This document shows, one piece after another, positions 24,261 to 32,221 of a stretch of 64,000 nucleotides of DNA. This DNA comes from Eubacteriales bacterium. GTDB taxonomy: Bacteria > Bacillota > Clostridia > Lachnospirales > Lachnospiraceae. The position numbers and the translations under genes are program-made. A model generated the notes under the pieces. That model ran no database searches. It was not told the DNA's origin and saw only the letters and a program-made list of their open reading frames with translations. The stretch spans positions 1 to 64,000 of the forward strand of contig JAUNPU010000019.1 of NCBI GenBank assembly GCA_030536555.1, given 5' to 3'. Each line of letters starts with the position of its first letter. Positions within the stretch are counted from its first letter, which is position 1.

Positions 24261-24317
24261 AGGTATCGACCTACAGGCAACCGATGAATGGAATCTATTA
24301 TGGAAGGAGAGTTTCGT

Positions 24318-25070
24318 ATGGCAAGAGAGTTAATATCCAAGAACGCGACCAAGAGTGTCTATCGTGATGGTGATAAGGCTGTCAAGGTATTCTGTCAGGG
24401 TTTCCCGAAAGCAGAGGTACTGAATGAAGCACTTATCAGCGCCCGTATCGAGGCAGTGGGCGGGATCAACATTCCGCGCATCCAGGAAGTAGCTGTTGAA
24501 GAGGACGGCTGCTGGGCAATCACGAAAGATTTCATCGAGGGCAAGACCCTGCAGCAGTTGATGGATGAGAATCCAGACAAGCAGGATGAATATCTGAATC
24601 AGATGGTTGATTTGCAATTAATGATTCATTCCAAGACCTGTCCATTACTGAACAAGTTAAAAGACAAAATGGCGCGGCAGATCTCTGAGATTGAGGACTT
24701 AAACCCTGTCAACCGTTACGATCTTCTGACCAGACTGGACAGCACCCCGAAGCATGTTAAGTTATGCCACGGCGACTTCCAGCCTAACAACATTATCGTT
24801 AAGCCTGACGGCACCATGTATGTGCTCGACTGGGTTCATGCAACCCAGGGCAACGCAAGTGCCGACGTAGCCAGAACTTATCTTCTGTTCTGCCTGGAGA
24901 ACCAGGAGAAGGCAGATAAGTACATGGACCTGTTCTGCCAGAAGACTGGCACGGACAAGCGTTATGTTCAGCAGTGGCTCCCGTTAGTTGCTGCCGCACA
25001 GTTAACCAAGAAACGTCCGGAGGAGCAGGAATTGCTTCACAACTGGTTAAATGTATTCGATTACCAGTAG
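24318..25070 (+). CDS. Aminoglycoside phosphotransferase-fold small-molecule kinase
   Basis: 250 residues from the ATG at 24318, preceded by AAGGAGAG. The protein-kinase-like fold is seen in KAVKVF with the ATP lysine, then the catalytic loop LCHGDFQPNNIIV (HGD...N) and LDWVHATQGNASADVARTYLL with the metal-binding Asp. This is the APH/choline kinase/fructosamine kinase superfamily. The substrate is unknown; choline, an aminoglycoside or a sugar are all possible. The gene is monocistronic with its own promoter and strong terminator. No resistance genes are near, so a housekeeping role is more likely than drug inactivation. Confidence 0.82.
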   Translation: MARELISKNATKSVYRDGDKAVKVFCQGFPKAEVLNEALISARIEAVGGINIPRIQEVAVEEDGCWAITKDFIEGKTLQQLMDENPDKQDEYLNQMVDLQLMIHSKTCPLLNKLKDKMARQISEIEDLNPVNRYDLLTRLDSTPKHVKLCHGDFQPNNIIVKPDGTMYVLDWVHATQGNASADVARTYLLFCLENQEKADKYMDLFCQKTGTDKRYVQQWLPLVAAAQLTKKRPEEQELLHNWLNVFDYQ

Positions 25071-25118
25071 GTCAACCATGCAGCAGGGGTTCTGATTGGA
25101 TTTCTGCCGCACAGAAAG

Positions 25119-25148
25119 GGTCCTGCCGATTGCGGCAGGACCTTTTTT
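25119..25148 (+). terminator. Terminator of the APH-fold kinase gene
   Basis: Perfect 10-bp G+C-rich stem (25119-25128 with 25133-25142), four-base loop and six T. Confidence 0.95.
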
Positions 25149-25188
25149 GGTGTATACTAGACGATATACAGTCATAAAGGAGGTTATT

Positions 25189-25887
25189 ATGCAGACTATT
25201 TTAGTATGTGATGACGACAAAGAGATCGTCGATGCCATAGATATTTATCTGACCGGGGAAGGCTACCAGATCATCAAGGCCTACGACGGCTACGAGGCAC
25301 TGGAGCTTCTTGAGAAGCAGCCGGTGGACCTGCTGATCCTGGACGTGATGATGCCGGGTCTGGACGGGATTCGCACCACCTTGAAGGTCCGGGAGACCAG
25401 CAGCATCCCGATCATTATCCTGTCCGCCAAGTCGGAGGACACAGACAAGATTCTGGGGTTGAATATCGGTGCGGACGACTACCTGTCCAAGCCCTTCAAC
25501 CCGTTGGAGCTGGTGGCGCGCGTCAAGTCCCAGCTTCGCCGCTACACCCAGCTTGGCAACATGAACCAGCAGACCAGCGACCAGATCTACAAGTGCGGCG
25601 GTCTGTCCATCAATGACGACACCAAGGAGGTCTGGGTGGATGACGAGCCGATCAAGCTGACTCCCATCGAGTACAACATCCTGCTTCTGCTGGTGAAGAA
25701 CGCCGGCAAGGTATTTTCCATCGACGAGATCTACGAGCAGATCTGGAACGAGGAGGCCATCGGCGCGGACAATACCGTAGCTGTACATATCCGCCACATC
25801 CGCGAGAAGATTGAGATCAATCCCCGGGAGCCACGCTACTTGAAGGTAGTCTGGGGCGTGGGATACAAGATCGAGAAGCAGCAGTAG
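25189..25887 (+). CDS. OmpR/PhoB family response regulator
   Basis: 232 residues; the ATG at 25189 has AGGAGG five to six bases upstream. Receiver domain 1-118: acidic pocket CDDD (8-10), phospho-acceptor D52 in LILDVMMPG, the T/S in ILSAKSE and the lysine in LSKPFNP. C-terminal winged-helix DNA-binding domain: VWVDDEPIKLTPIEYNILLLLVKNAGKVFS and NTVAVHIRHIREKIE. Similar in build to VanR-type regulators. The histidine kinase starts nine bases downstream. Confidence 0.93.
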   Translation: MQTILVCDDDKEIVDAIDIYLTGEGYQIIKAYDGYEALELLEKQPVDLLILDVMMPGLDGIRTTLKVRETSSIPIIILSAKSEDTDKILGLNIGADDYLSKPFNPLELVARVKSQLRRYTQLGNMNQQTSDQIYKCGGLSINDDTKEVWVDDEPIKLTPIEYNILLLLVKNAGKVFSIDEIYEQIWNEEAIGADNTVAVHIRHIREKIEINPREPRYLKVVWGVGYKIEKQQ

Positions 25888-25896
25888 GAGACGCCC

Positions 25897-28206
25897 ATGA
25901 AACTGAAAGATTATTCCATGCAGATCAGGAAGCACATTGCGGTGCTGCTGCACCTGATCTTCCTGACGCTGGCTGTGGCGGGTATCAGCTTTATGTATCT
26001 GGATACCCGGACCAACTCCGGTACCCAGTGGCTGTCGGATCAGAAGTACGAGGAGTCGGAGAAGTTCGAGAAGCAGTTTCAGGCAGATCTGGAGAATATA
26101 TTTGCCTATGTTGCCTACCGGGACGTGTTCGAGACTGACGGATTCCTGGATCTGTCCCGGGAGATGTTCGCCGTGACCCGGGGAGACGGTCCTGAGATCG
26201 TCTACACTCTGGACGAGGTACTGCGCTACGCCAAGAGCCAGGGCTTCTACTTAAATGAGAACTTTGAGGTGGTCAATGACCTGTTCCTCTATGACAATGC
26301 CTCCACCACCCGGGATCAGCGGGTTCTCTGGCGTGCCTACGACCCCAATGCGACCATCAGCGAACCGGGCGACGCCTACACCTCCCTGCTGGACCTGTCC
26401 AAGGAGGTGCTGCACTGCCTTGGCAAGTATTATACGGTCTACTATGAGCTGATGGAGCGCCCGTCCAACCTGTATTTTCAGATTGCCTACGACGGGGGAT
26501 ATGACGACGGACTGATGTACACCAATGCCCCGGATCTGACCCTGGAGGAGCTGAAAGGCATGGGACGCTACTGCTTCTTAAGCAGCGATTCCATTCTCGT
26601 AGACACCAACCTGGCGCAGATTCCGCCGAATATGACCATTTCCATGGAGCAGAACAACTTCTACGACTCTTCGGAGTACTATCTGATGGCGGCTGTGGAT
26701 ACCAACTATGCCGCTGACGACGCTTATGCCGCCAGCGCCATGGAGTACCAGCAGCTTCGGAGACATTTTCTGGAAGGCATGTTCGCGCTGGGACTTGGCA
26801 TCGTCGGCTGTCTCCTGACCCTGTATTACCTGATTCTGGTATCGGGCTACCGGACCGTGGACCGGGTCAATCCCTACCTTCACGGCTATGATATGATCAC
26901 CACGGAGAGCTGCGTGCTGCTGACTGCCCTCTTCACCCTGTTCATGCTGTTTCTGGGTGAGAAGATCGGCTACCGGCTGATGCACCTGCTGATTCCGCAG
27001 AATGCCTGGGATTACGGGGAGCAGATGATGCGCGCCGTGATCATATACGGCTGCTGCGTAGTGGGGGCTTTCAGCCTGCTGCGCCGCTACAAGAGCCGGA
27101 CCCTCTGGGAGAACAGCATGGTACACCATGTCTATATGGACATCAATGAGTATTTCAGCAACCGGACCTTCACCCACCGGCTGTTCTGCCTGTACATGGC
27201 ATTTCTGGGCGTGCAGATGCTGGGAGTGGGGCTGATCGCAGCACTGGTCAATGTGCGCCATCATAACTGGAGCCGGGTGCTGATTCTGCTTCTGGCTGCG
27301 GGGCTGATTCTGGTGGATTATGTGACGTTCCGGAAGCTGTTTACCTCCACGGCTCAGGAGGATCAGATCGCGGATGCCATCGCCAAGATTGCCGGCGGCG
27401 ACACCTCCTATCAGATGGATGTAAATGGTCTGACGGGCAAGGAGCTGTCCATCGCCCACATGATCAACCGGATCGGAACGGGGCTGGAGCGGGCGCTTCA
27501 GGACCAGGTGAAAAGCGAGCGGCTGAAGGCGGACCTGATCACCAATGTGTCCCATGATATCAAGACGCCTCTCACATCGATCATCAACTATGTGGACCTC
27601 CTTAAGCGGGAGAAGATCCCCAATGAGAAGGTTCAGGAATACTTAAATGTGCTGGATCAGAAGTCCCAGCGGTTAAAGACCCTGACGGAGGATCTGGTGG
27701 AGGCATCCAAGGCAAGCTCCGGCAATCTGAAGCTGGAGATGGCAAAGCTTGATCTGGTGGAAATGATCTGGCAGACCAACGGCGAGTTCGAGGAGAAGTA
27801 TGCGACCCGCCACTTGGAGCTGGTATCTGATCTGCCGGACGAGAGCATGGTCATCGAGGCGGACGGCCGGCGGCTGTGGCGGGTGCTGGAGAATCTGTAC
27901 AACAACGCCTTCAAGTACGCCATGGAGCACAGCCGGGTGTATACGGATGTGAGCCGGGTGGATGGCATGGCATATTTTACCATTAAGAATGTGTCGGAGA
28001 ATCCGCTGAATATCAACGGAGAGGAGCTGACAGAACGGTTTGTGCGGGGAGACGTGTCACGAAGCACAGAAGGAAGTGGTCTGGGACTTTCCATCGCACA
28101 GAGCCTGACGAAGCTGCAGGGAGGAACCTTTGAGATCCTGATCGACGGCGATCTGTTCAAGGTGCGGGTGGGATTTCCGGTGGTGGAGAAGGAAGCGGGG
28201 GTGTAG
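25897..28206 (+). CDS. Membrane sensor histidine kinase
   Basis: 769 residues. One helix at about 12-34, an outer sensor region of about 255 residues, a second helix at about 291-313, then four more hydrophobic segments to about 480. After a HAMP-like linker (QIADAIAKIAGGDTSYQ) comes HisKA with H553 in NVSHDIKTPLTSIINYV, then HATPase_c with the N box LWRVLENLYNNAFKYA and G box GSGLGLSIAQSL. DHp and ATPase parts look like the VanS/ResE class. The extra block of four helices before the linker is uncommon. Forms a pair with the preceding regulator; the signal is unknown. Confidence 0.92.
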   Translation: MKLKDYSMQIRKHIAVLLHLIFLTLAVAGISFMYLDTRTNSGTQWLSDQKYEESEKFEKQFQADLENIFAYVAYRDVFETDGFLDLSREMFAVTRGDGPEIVYTLDEVLRYAKSQGFYLNENFEVVNDLFLYDNASTTRDQRVLWRAYDPNATISEPGDAYTSLLDLSKEVLHCLGKYYTVYYELMERPSNLYFQIAYDGGYDDGLMYTNAPDLTLEELKGMGRYCFLSSDSILVDTNLAQIPPNMTISMEQNNFYDSSEYYLMAAVDTNYAADDAYAASAMEYQQLRRHFLEGMFALGLGIVGCLLTLYYLILVSGYRTVDRVNPYLHGYDMITTESCVLLTALFTLFMLFLGEKIGYRLMHLLIPQNAWDYGEQMMRAVIIYGCCVVGAFSLLRRYKSRTLWENSMVHHVYMDINEYFSNRTFTHRLFCLYMAFLGVQMLGVGLIAALVNVRHHNWSRVLILLLAAGLILVDYVTFRKLFTSTAQEDQIADAIAKIAGGDTSYQMDVNGLTGKELSIAHMINRIGTGLERALQDQVKSERLKADLITNVSHDIKTPLTSIINYVDLLKREKIPNEKVQEYLNVLDQKSQRLKTLTEDLVEASKASSGNLKLEMAKLDLVEMIWQTNGEFEEKYATRHLELVSDLPDESMVIEADGRRLWRVLENLYNNAFKYAMEHSRVYTDVSRVDGMAYFTIKNVSENPLNINGEELTERFVRGDVSRSTEGSGLGLSIAQSLTKLQGGTFEILIDGDLFKVRVGFPVVEKEAGV

Positions 28207-28333
28207 ACGCAGGCGGGGGTGCACCTGCGCCCCCTGCACTCCGCGCCTCTGCACCCTGCACCTTGCACCTTGCACCTCCCCCTGCACCTCCACTCCGCTT
28301 CGCTTCGTGTCGGTCACGGGCTTCGCCCTATAT
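28207..28333. other. Short low-complexity repeats of CTGCACC/TTGCACC type
   Basis: About 75 bases after the kinase stop hold at least six copies of a 5-7-base motif (TGCACC, some GCGCC variants). No gene is seen. Confidence 0.6.
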
Positions 28334-28398
28334 AAAAAAGGACTGGAATATTTCCTTATGAGAACGAGTTCTCAACAGAAATATCCCAGTTCTTTTTT
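28334..28398. terminator. Bidirectional terminator between histidine kinase and NlpC/P60 genes
   Basis: 20-base arms 28334-28353 and 28379-28398, pairing with few wobble or mismatch positions, with an inner hairpin GAGAAC/GTTCTC. The outer ends are A6 and T6, so it can serve both strands. Confidence 0.85.
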
Positions 28399-28415
28399 AT
28401 GCAGGGTCTCATTGC

Positions 28416-30047
28416 CTACCCGAAGATCCTCCACCCGCAGATGAAGTTGTTGGCCCACCAGGAGCTTAAGGAACGGTGAACGACCTTGCCGTTACCGGAG
28501 GAGGCGTCGATGACGGTGCCGCCGCCGGCTACGATTCCCACGTGGCCGCTTACTACGATGATGTCACCGGCTCTCAAGTTGGAGAAGCTGGTGATCTTGG
28601 TGTATTTGCCGACGCTTCGCCAGCCGGAGGAGGTCAGGTAGCTCTGACGGACTCCCACCTGGTTCAGACACCAGTACACGAAACCGGAACAGTCAAAGGC
28701 ATTGGGACCCTTGGCACCCCAGACATAGGGGCTTCCCAGCTTGGAGCTTGCCACGGAAATCAGTGCGCTTGCTCCGCCGCTTGCAGAACCTGTATTGGGG
28801 ATGCTGGTGCTGCCTGCCGGCTTCTTGCCGCCCTGGTTGTTGCCTGCAGTCTGGGTACGGTTGCCGCCGGTACTGCCGCCGCTGCTGTTGTTTCTGCTGG
28901 GCGTATTGGCAGGTGCTCTTCTGGCGCTGTCGCTGGTCAGCTTCGCCATGGTCTGACGGCCTGCCAGACCGTCAGCGCTTAAGCCGTTGGTGCGCTGGAA
29001 GGACTTGACTGCATTCTCCGTCACCTCGCCGTAGTAGCCGGTGACATTGCCGGAATTCAAGTATCCCAGCTTGCTTAACAGGTTCTGGACCTGACGGACG
29101 TTCTCATCAGAGTCACCCAGGGCAAGACCGTTGGGAACGGCACTGCCGCTGTTCAGGGCGATTCTGGTGGACGGTCCTAAGTAACCATCTACGACCTGGT
29201 CGTTGCGGGACTGGAATCGCTTGACTGCAATGATCGTGTCATTGCCATAAGCGCCGTCCGGCTCCGTGGTCATATAGCCCAGCTCCTTCAGACGCTTCTG
29301 CGCTTCCAGAACCACCTCGCTCTTCTCGCCGTAGGACAGCATGTTGGGCTTGACTTCCTCACTGTAGATCAGGTTCATGGTCTGCCGTCCCACCTTACCA
29401 TCCTGCTCCAGCCCATTGACGCTCTGCATCTTGATCACGGCTTCCTCGGTGCTGTCGCCGAAGTTGCCGGTCACCAGGTTCTGGTTCGCCAGATAGCCCA
29501 GCTCGTACAGACGGGTCTGGATCCGGGAAATATCATCACCGGCATCGCCGTGCTGTGCCGCATAATACTTAGCATCCGGTGACAGGATCGCCGCCAGGGT
29601 CTCCGGACCCACAACGCCGTCCTGAGCCAGCTTGTTCTGCCGCTGATAGACCTTGACCGCACTCTGGGTCACCTCGCCGTAGTAATCGGTCGGTTCATCA
29701 TTGTCCATGAACCCTAAGTCCATCAGGCGCTGCTGCAGCTTCGCCACCACCGGGTGTTCCATGCCAACCCGCAGATAATCGGGAATCGGCTCAGAATACT
29801 CCGCATCCACCCCGGCTACGGACGGCAGAATCGGACCATCCGGAGACAGTGCCATGATCGTCTCATCCGCCGCTGTCTGCGCCAGTGTCTCCTCAGCAAG
29901 CACGATTGCTGCCTCTGTGCTCTCTGTCTCACTGACCGTCGCAGGCTGCGCACCGCAGCCCGCCAGAATCCCCGCCGCCGCGACCGCCAGCCCCAGGCTG
30001 CGAAGCTTCTGAAGCTTCTTTTTATATCGTATGTATCTCTTAGTCAT
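28416..30047 (-). CDS. Lipoprotein with four peptidoglycan-binding repeats and an NlpC/P60 domain
   Basis: 543 residues from the ATG at 30047. The longer frame starts inside the promoter, so this start is preferred, although its ribosome site (GAGG, 13 bases away) is weak. The N-terminus is basic with a hydrophobic stretch and lipobox ILAGC. Four PG_binding_1 repeats of about 67 residues follow (each with LQxxLxxLG ... YG--T--AV--FQ--NGL--DG--G--T), then a Ser/Gly/Asn-rich linker. The C-terminal NlpC/P60 endopeptidase has catalytic Cys in NAFDCSGFVYW and His in SGHVGIV. It probably cuts peptide stems of peptidoglycan outside the cell, held to the membrane by its lipid and to the wall by the repeats. 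Confidence 0.9.
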   Translation of the reverse strand: MTKRYIRYKKKLQKLRSLGLAVAAAGILAGCGAQPATVSETESTEAAIVLAEETLAQTAADETIMALSPDGPILPSVAGVDAEYSEPIPDYLRVGMEHPVVAKLQQRLMDLGFMDNDEPTDYYGEVTQSAVKVYQRQNKLAQDGVVGPETLAAILSPDAKYYAAQHGDAGDDISRIQTRLYELGYLANQNLVTGNFGDSTEEAVIKMQSVNGLEQDGKVGRQTMNLIYSEEVKPNMLSYGEKSEVVLEAQKRLKELGYMTTEPDGAYGNDTIIAVKRFQSRNDQVVDGYLGPSTRIALNSGSAVPNGLALGDSDENVRQVQNLLSKLGYLNSGNVTGYYGEVTENAVKSFQRTNGLSADGLAGRQTMAKLTSDSARRAPANTPSRNNSSGGSTGGNRTQTAGNNQGGKKPAGSTSIPNTGSASGGASALISVASSKLGSPYVWGAKGPNAFDCSGFVYWCLNQVGVRQSYLTSSGWRSVGKYTKITSFSNLRAGDIIVVSGHVGIVAGGGTVIDASSGNGKVVHRSLSSWWANNFICGWRIFG

Positions 30048-30087
30048 TAAAGAATCAAGACCTCGCTTCCTTTGTCGAATACGCTCT

Positions 30088-30116
30088 ATTTTAGCATATT
30101 TCAGAGCCGGTTTCAA
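30088..30116 (-). promoter_or_regulatory. Promoter of the NlpC/P60 lipoprotein gene
   Basis: Minus-strand TTGAAA (30116-30111), 17-bp spacer, TAAAAT (30093-30088). Confidence 0.7.
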
Positions 30117-30225
30117 TGTTGCAATTATTACAATATGCGAAATGCGAAACTGTTCTGGGCAAAACTATTTGTGACAGCAGGGGATTGGGGGTGAGATTGA
30201 GGTTGGGATGGGGGGGACGGCGGAA

Positions 30226-30502
30226 TTGGACAATAAATCGCTTTTTCACCTCTTAATTGTCCAAAGACAGGCAGATTCAAGCCTGAATCCGCCGGAAAAT
30301 GGCATTTTATGGGATCCTTTGGACAATTTTTGCCCTCAGAAGGCTATCCATGTCCAAAATTCCGGAGAATTTGGATAATTAAGAGGGTGTTTTTAAAAAA
30401 ATTGTCCAAAATATGTTTTATGTCAATCAATTATCCCTCATAATACCTGCTTGCCAGGATGGATTGGACAATTTATCCCGATTTTCGCTTATAATTGTCC
30501 AA
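30226..30502. repeat. Element A: four 39-nt TTGGACAATT inverted-repeat units
   Basis: Units at 30226-30264, 30319-30357, 30371-30409 and 30464-30502. Each starts with TTGGAYAATT-like arms and ends with the inverse ATTGTCCAA. Unit length is always 39. Gaps between units are 54, 13 and 54 bases. Inner sequences differ between units. There are no T tracts after the stems. A relative is at 52679-52932. Confidence 0.85.
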
Positions 30503-30565
30503 AACAGACTTTCGCTCCCGCGAGAGACAACTGGTACTCCCAGGGGCAAACTTTCCTTTCACATC

Positions 30566-30603
30566 AAAAAACCGGTTTCGCAGCTTCCTGTCTGCAAAAC
30601 CGG
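30566..30603 (-). terminator. Terminator of tRNA-Lys copy 1
   Basis: Minus-strand stem CCGGTTTTGCAG/CTGCGAAACCGG (one G-T pair), 8-base loop, then TTTTTT. Confidence 0.88.
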
Positions 30604-30613
30604 CATCCTGACC

Positions 30614-30686
30614 TGCGCCTTCGGGGGCTCGAACCCCGGACAAATAGATTAAGAGTCTACTGCTCTACCAACTGAGCTAAAGGCGC
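30614..30686 (-). tRNA. tRNA-Lys (CTT), copy 1
   Basis: 73 bases on the minus strand. The acceptor stem GCGCCTT/AAGGCGC with discriminator A is complete; D arm AGCTCAGTTGGTAGAGC, anticodon loop CTCTTAA with CTT, and T arm with GGTTCGAGCC. The 3' CCA is not encoded. Identical to the copy at 51056-51128. Confidence 0.97.
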
Positions 30687-30728
30687 ATATTCAATTGTGT
30701 GTGAAGCCAACTGACTGACACGCGTTAT

Positions 30729-30757
30729 AGTTTACCGCAAATGTTGGAAGTTGTCAA
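30729..30757 (-). promoter_or_regulatory. Promoter of tRNA-Lys copy 1
   Basis: Minus-strand TTGACA (30757-30752), 17-bp spacer, TAAACT (30734-30729). Confidence 0.75.
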
Positions 30758-30853
30758 GAGTTTTTTAAATTTTTTTCAAGACTATTTCCCGCCCAACAAA
30801 ATCATGCTCAACCCAAATCAGGCTTGCACTTAAAGGCTAAACTTTTGTCCCCC

Positions 30854-31381
30854 TTACAGCACCGGACAGAAGAATGCCGCTGCTGCCCCCGCTGCAATGC
30901 AGCATCCGAAGCTGAAGTAAGAGAGTTCAGACTCCGGCTGATACATGCGGAATTTTCGTGTATATAACAGATTTACAAAGTAAAGCCACAGATTCTTAAG
31001 CGCACGCCTTCCGGTCCGCCGAGACGCCATCAAAAGCAATGCCGCCGCCCCTCCCAGAAGAATCGACCAGATAATGGTATCCCCACAAAAATGCCAGCCA
31101 GCAACAGCTCCCACAGCCATATACAGCTTCACATCTCCTGCCTTCAGCGCACCGATTGCAAAGAGAAGGAATACAAGGAATCCCGTTCCGATACCGGCGG
31201 CGCTGTCCAGAAGACCGGCGCCGCCTCTCAGTACAAGATTCCCGGCAAGCCCTGCCAGCATAACAGGAAACGTCAGGCGGTTCGGAATTTTCCTTCTCTT
31301 CCAGTCTCCAATCCCGCCGATTACGGCAACCCCAATCGCCGCCAGTTCCAATATGATATTCAGATTCTCCGCTCCCTGCAT
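30854..31381 (-). CDS. Prepilin peptidase-like A24 protein, last gene of Tad cluster 2
   Basis: 175 residues with five or six membrane helices. Active-site aspartates are in GGIGDWKRRKIPNRL (the R-K-I-P-N that follows is typical) and ALKAGDVKLYMAVG, a xAGDxK form of the GxGD motif. AGGAGG precedes the ATG. It follows the PP2C gene by 32 bases. This is the TadV/CpaA-like member of the cluster and the best candidate for processing the Flp pilin; the other A24 gene of this cluster lies at 34051-34677. Confidence 0.85.
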   Translation of the reverse strand: MQGAENLNIILELAAIGVAVIGGIGDWKRRKIPNRLTFPVMLAGLAGNLVLRGGAGLLDSAAGIGTGFLVFLLFAIGALKAGDVKLYMAVGAVAGWHFCGDTIIWSILLGGAAALLLMASRRTGRRALKNLWLYFVNLLYTRKFRMYQPESELSYFSFGCCIAAGAAAAFFCPVL

Positions 31382-31413
31382 ATTCTTTTCCTCCTGCTCT
31401 TATATGCCTCTTC

Positions 31414-32175
31414 TCACCTCACTTCAACGACAATAGCCGATACATTGTCTGATGCCTGTCCCGGCTGAATCATGGCACGCAAGCACCCAGCCTGTCTTTT
31501 CGCATCGCCTGCATGCTGCTCCAGACCATGTTTCAATCGTTCCTGGTCAAGTGGGTTATACAGTCCGTCGCTGCACAGCAAAAAGCAGTCACCCTGCTGA
31601 AGCAGACCACTGGAATAGTAATTTCTCGGTATGTCAAACATCCCAACACACATTGTCAGAATGTTCTTCTGTCTGGATGCCCTGGCTTCCTCCTCCGTAA
31701 GCCGATGCTCCCGTACCAGCTGAGCCACCAGAGACTGGTCTACCGTCAACTGCTCCAGTTCTCCGGTGCGCAGACGATATATGCGGCTGTCTCCCATATG
31801 GACCAGATAGTACTTATCCTTAAGCAGCAGCAGAACCGACAGTGTGGAGCCGGAACGGCATCCTTCCGTCTTTCTGAATTGAAGCACAGCCTGATTGATG
31901 TCCCAGATTTCCTGCTCCAAAAGTTCCCTGAGATCCTCCTCGCTGCTCCTGCCTGCCAGAAGCATCTGAGGAAGATCCATATTCCACCACCGAAGGAACT
32001 GTTCCGTGATATAAGTACTGATTCGATTTCCATAGGAAAGTCCGCCCATACCATCTGCTACAACAAACAGTCCGGCCGGGCAGCCTGCAACCATATCTGC
32101 CAGACAAAGAATGCTGTCCTGATTCTCTGTTCTGATATCCCCCCTGTCAGTCACTGCACCATATTCAAACTCCAT
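31414..32175 (-). CDS. PP2C-family Ser/Thr protein phosphatase
   Basis: 253 residues. All PP2C metal-site motifs are present: RTENQDSILCL, FVVADGMGGLSYG, HMGDSRIYRLR, LLCSDGLYNPL and ASDNVSAIVV. It removes phosphate from Ser/Thr in the cytoplasm. It sits between the FHA gene (46 bases upstream) and an A24 gene, in the same transcript as the pilus genes. The kinase of the pair is 15 kb upstream in the neighbouring transcript of the same cluster. A good ribosome site (GGGGGG-AAG) precedes the ATG. Confidence 0.93.
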   Translation of the reverse strand: MEFEYGAVTDRGDIRTENQDSILCLADMVAGCPAGLFVVADGMGGLSYGNRISTYITEQFLRWWNMDLPQMLLAGRSSEEDLRELLEQEIWDINQAVLQFRKTEGCRSGSTLSVLLLLKDKYYLVHMGDSRIYRLRTGELEQLTVDQSLVAQLVREHRLTEEEARASRQKNILTMCVGMFDIPRNYYSSGLLQQGDCFLLCSDGLYNPLDQERLKHGLEQHAGDAKRQAGCLRAMIQPGQASDNVSAIVVEVR

Positions 32176-32221
32176 GGCTTCCCCCCTGTCCCGAACTCCT
32201 TTATTTTCTCACTCAGCAGCT

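Larger units (their letters stand above)
30117..30613. other. Intergenic region with a G-rich tract, element A and a tRNA terminator
   Basis: About 500 bases without a gene. The interval 30178-30218 is G-rich (runs of 4, 5, 3 and 7 G). Then comes the four-unit inverted-repeat element A, then the tRNA-Lys terminator. Short open frames here run through the tRNA and are not believed. Confidence 0.7.

Noticed and set aside
30226..30502. Reading element A (and B) as a CRISPR array
   Set aside because: The repeated parts are inverted arms, there are only four units, the gaps are unequal (54, 13, 54), and no cas genes are near.
30413..30652. Short plus-strand frames running into tRNA-Lys copy 1 (and the like at 50852-51094)
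   Set aside because: Their shared C-terminus is simply the antisense of the tRNA gene.
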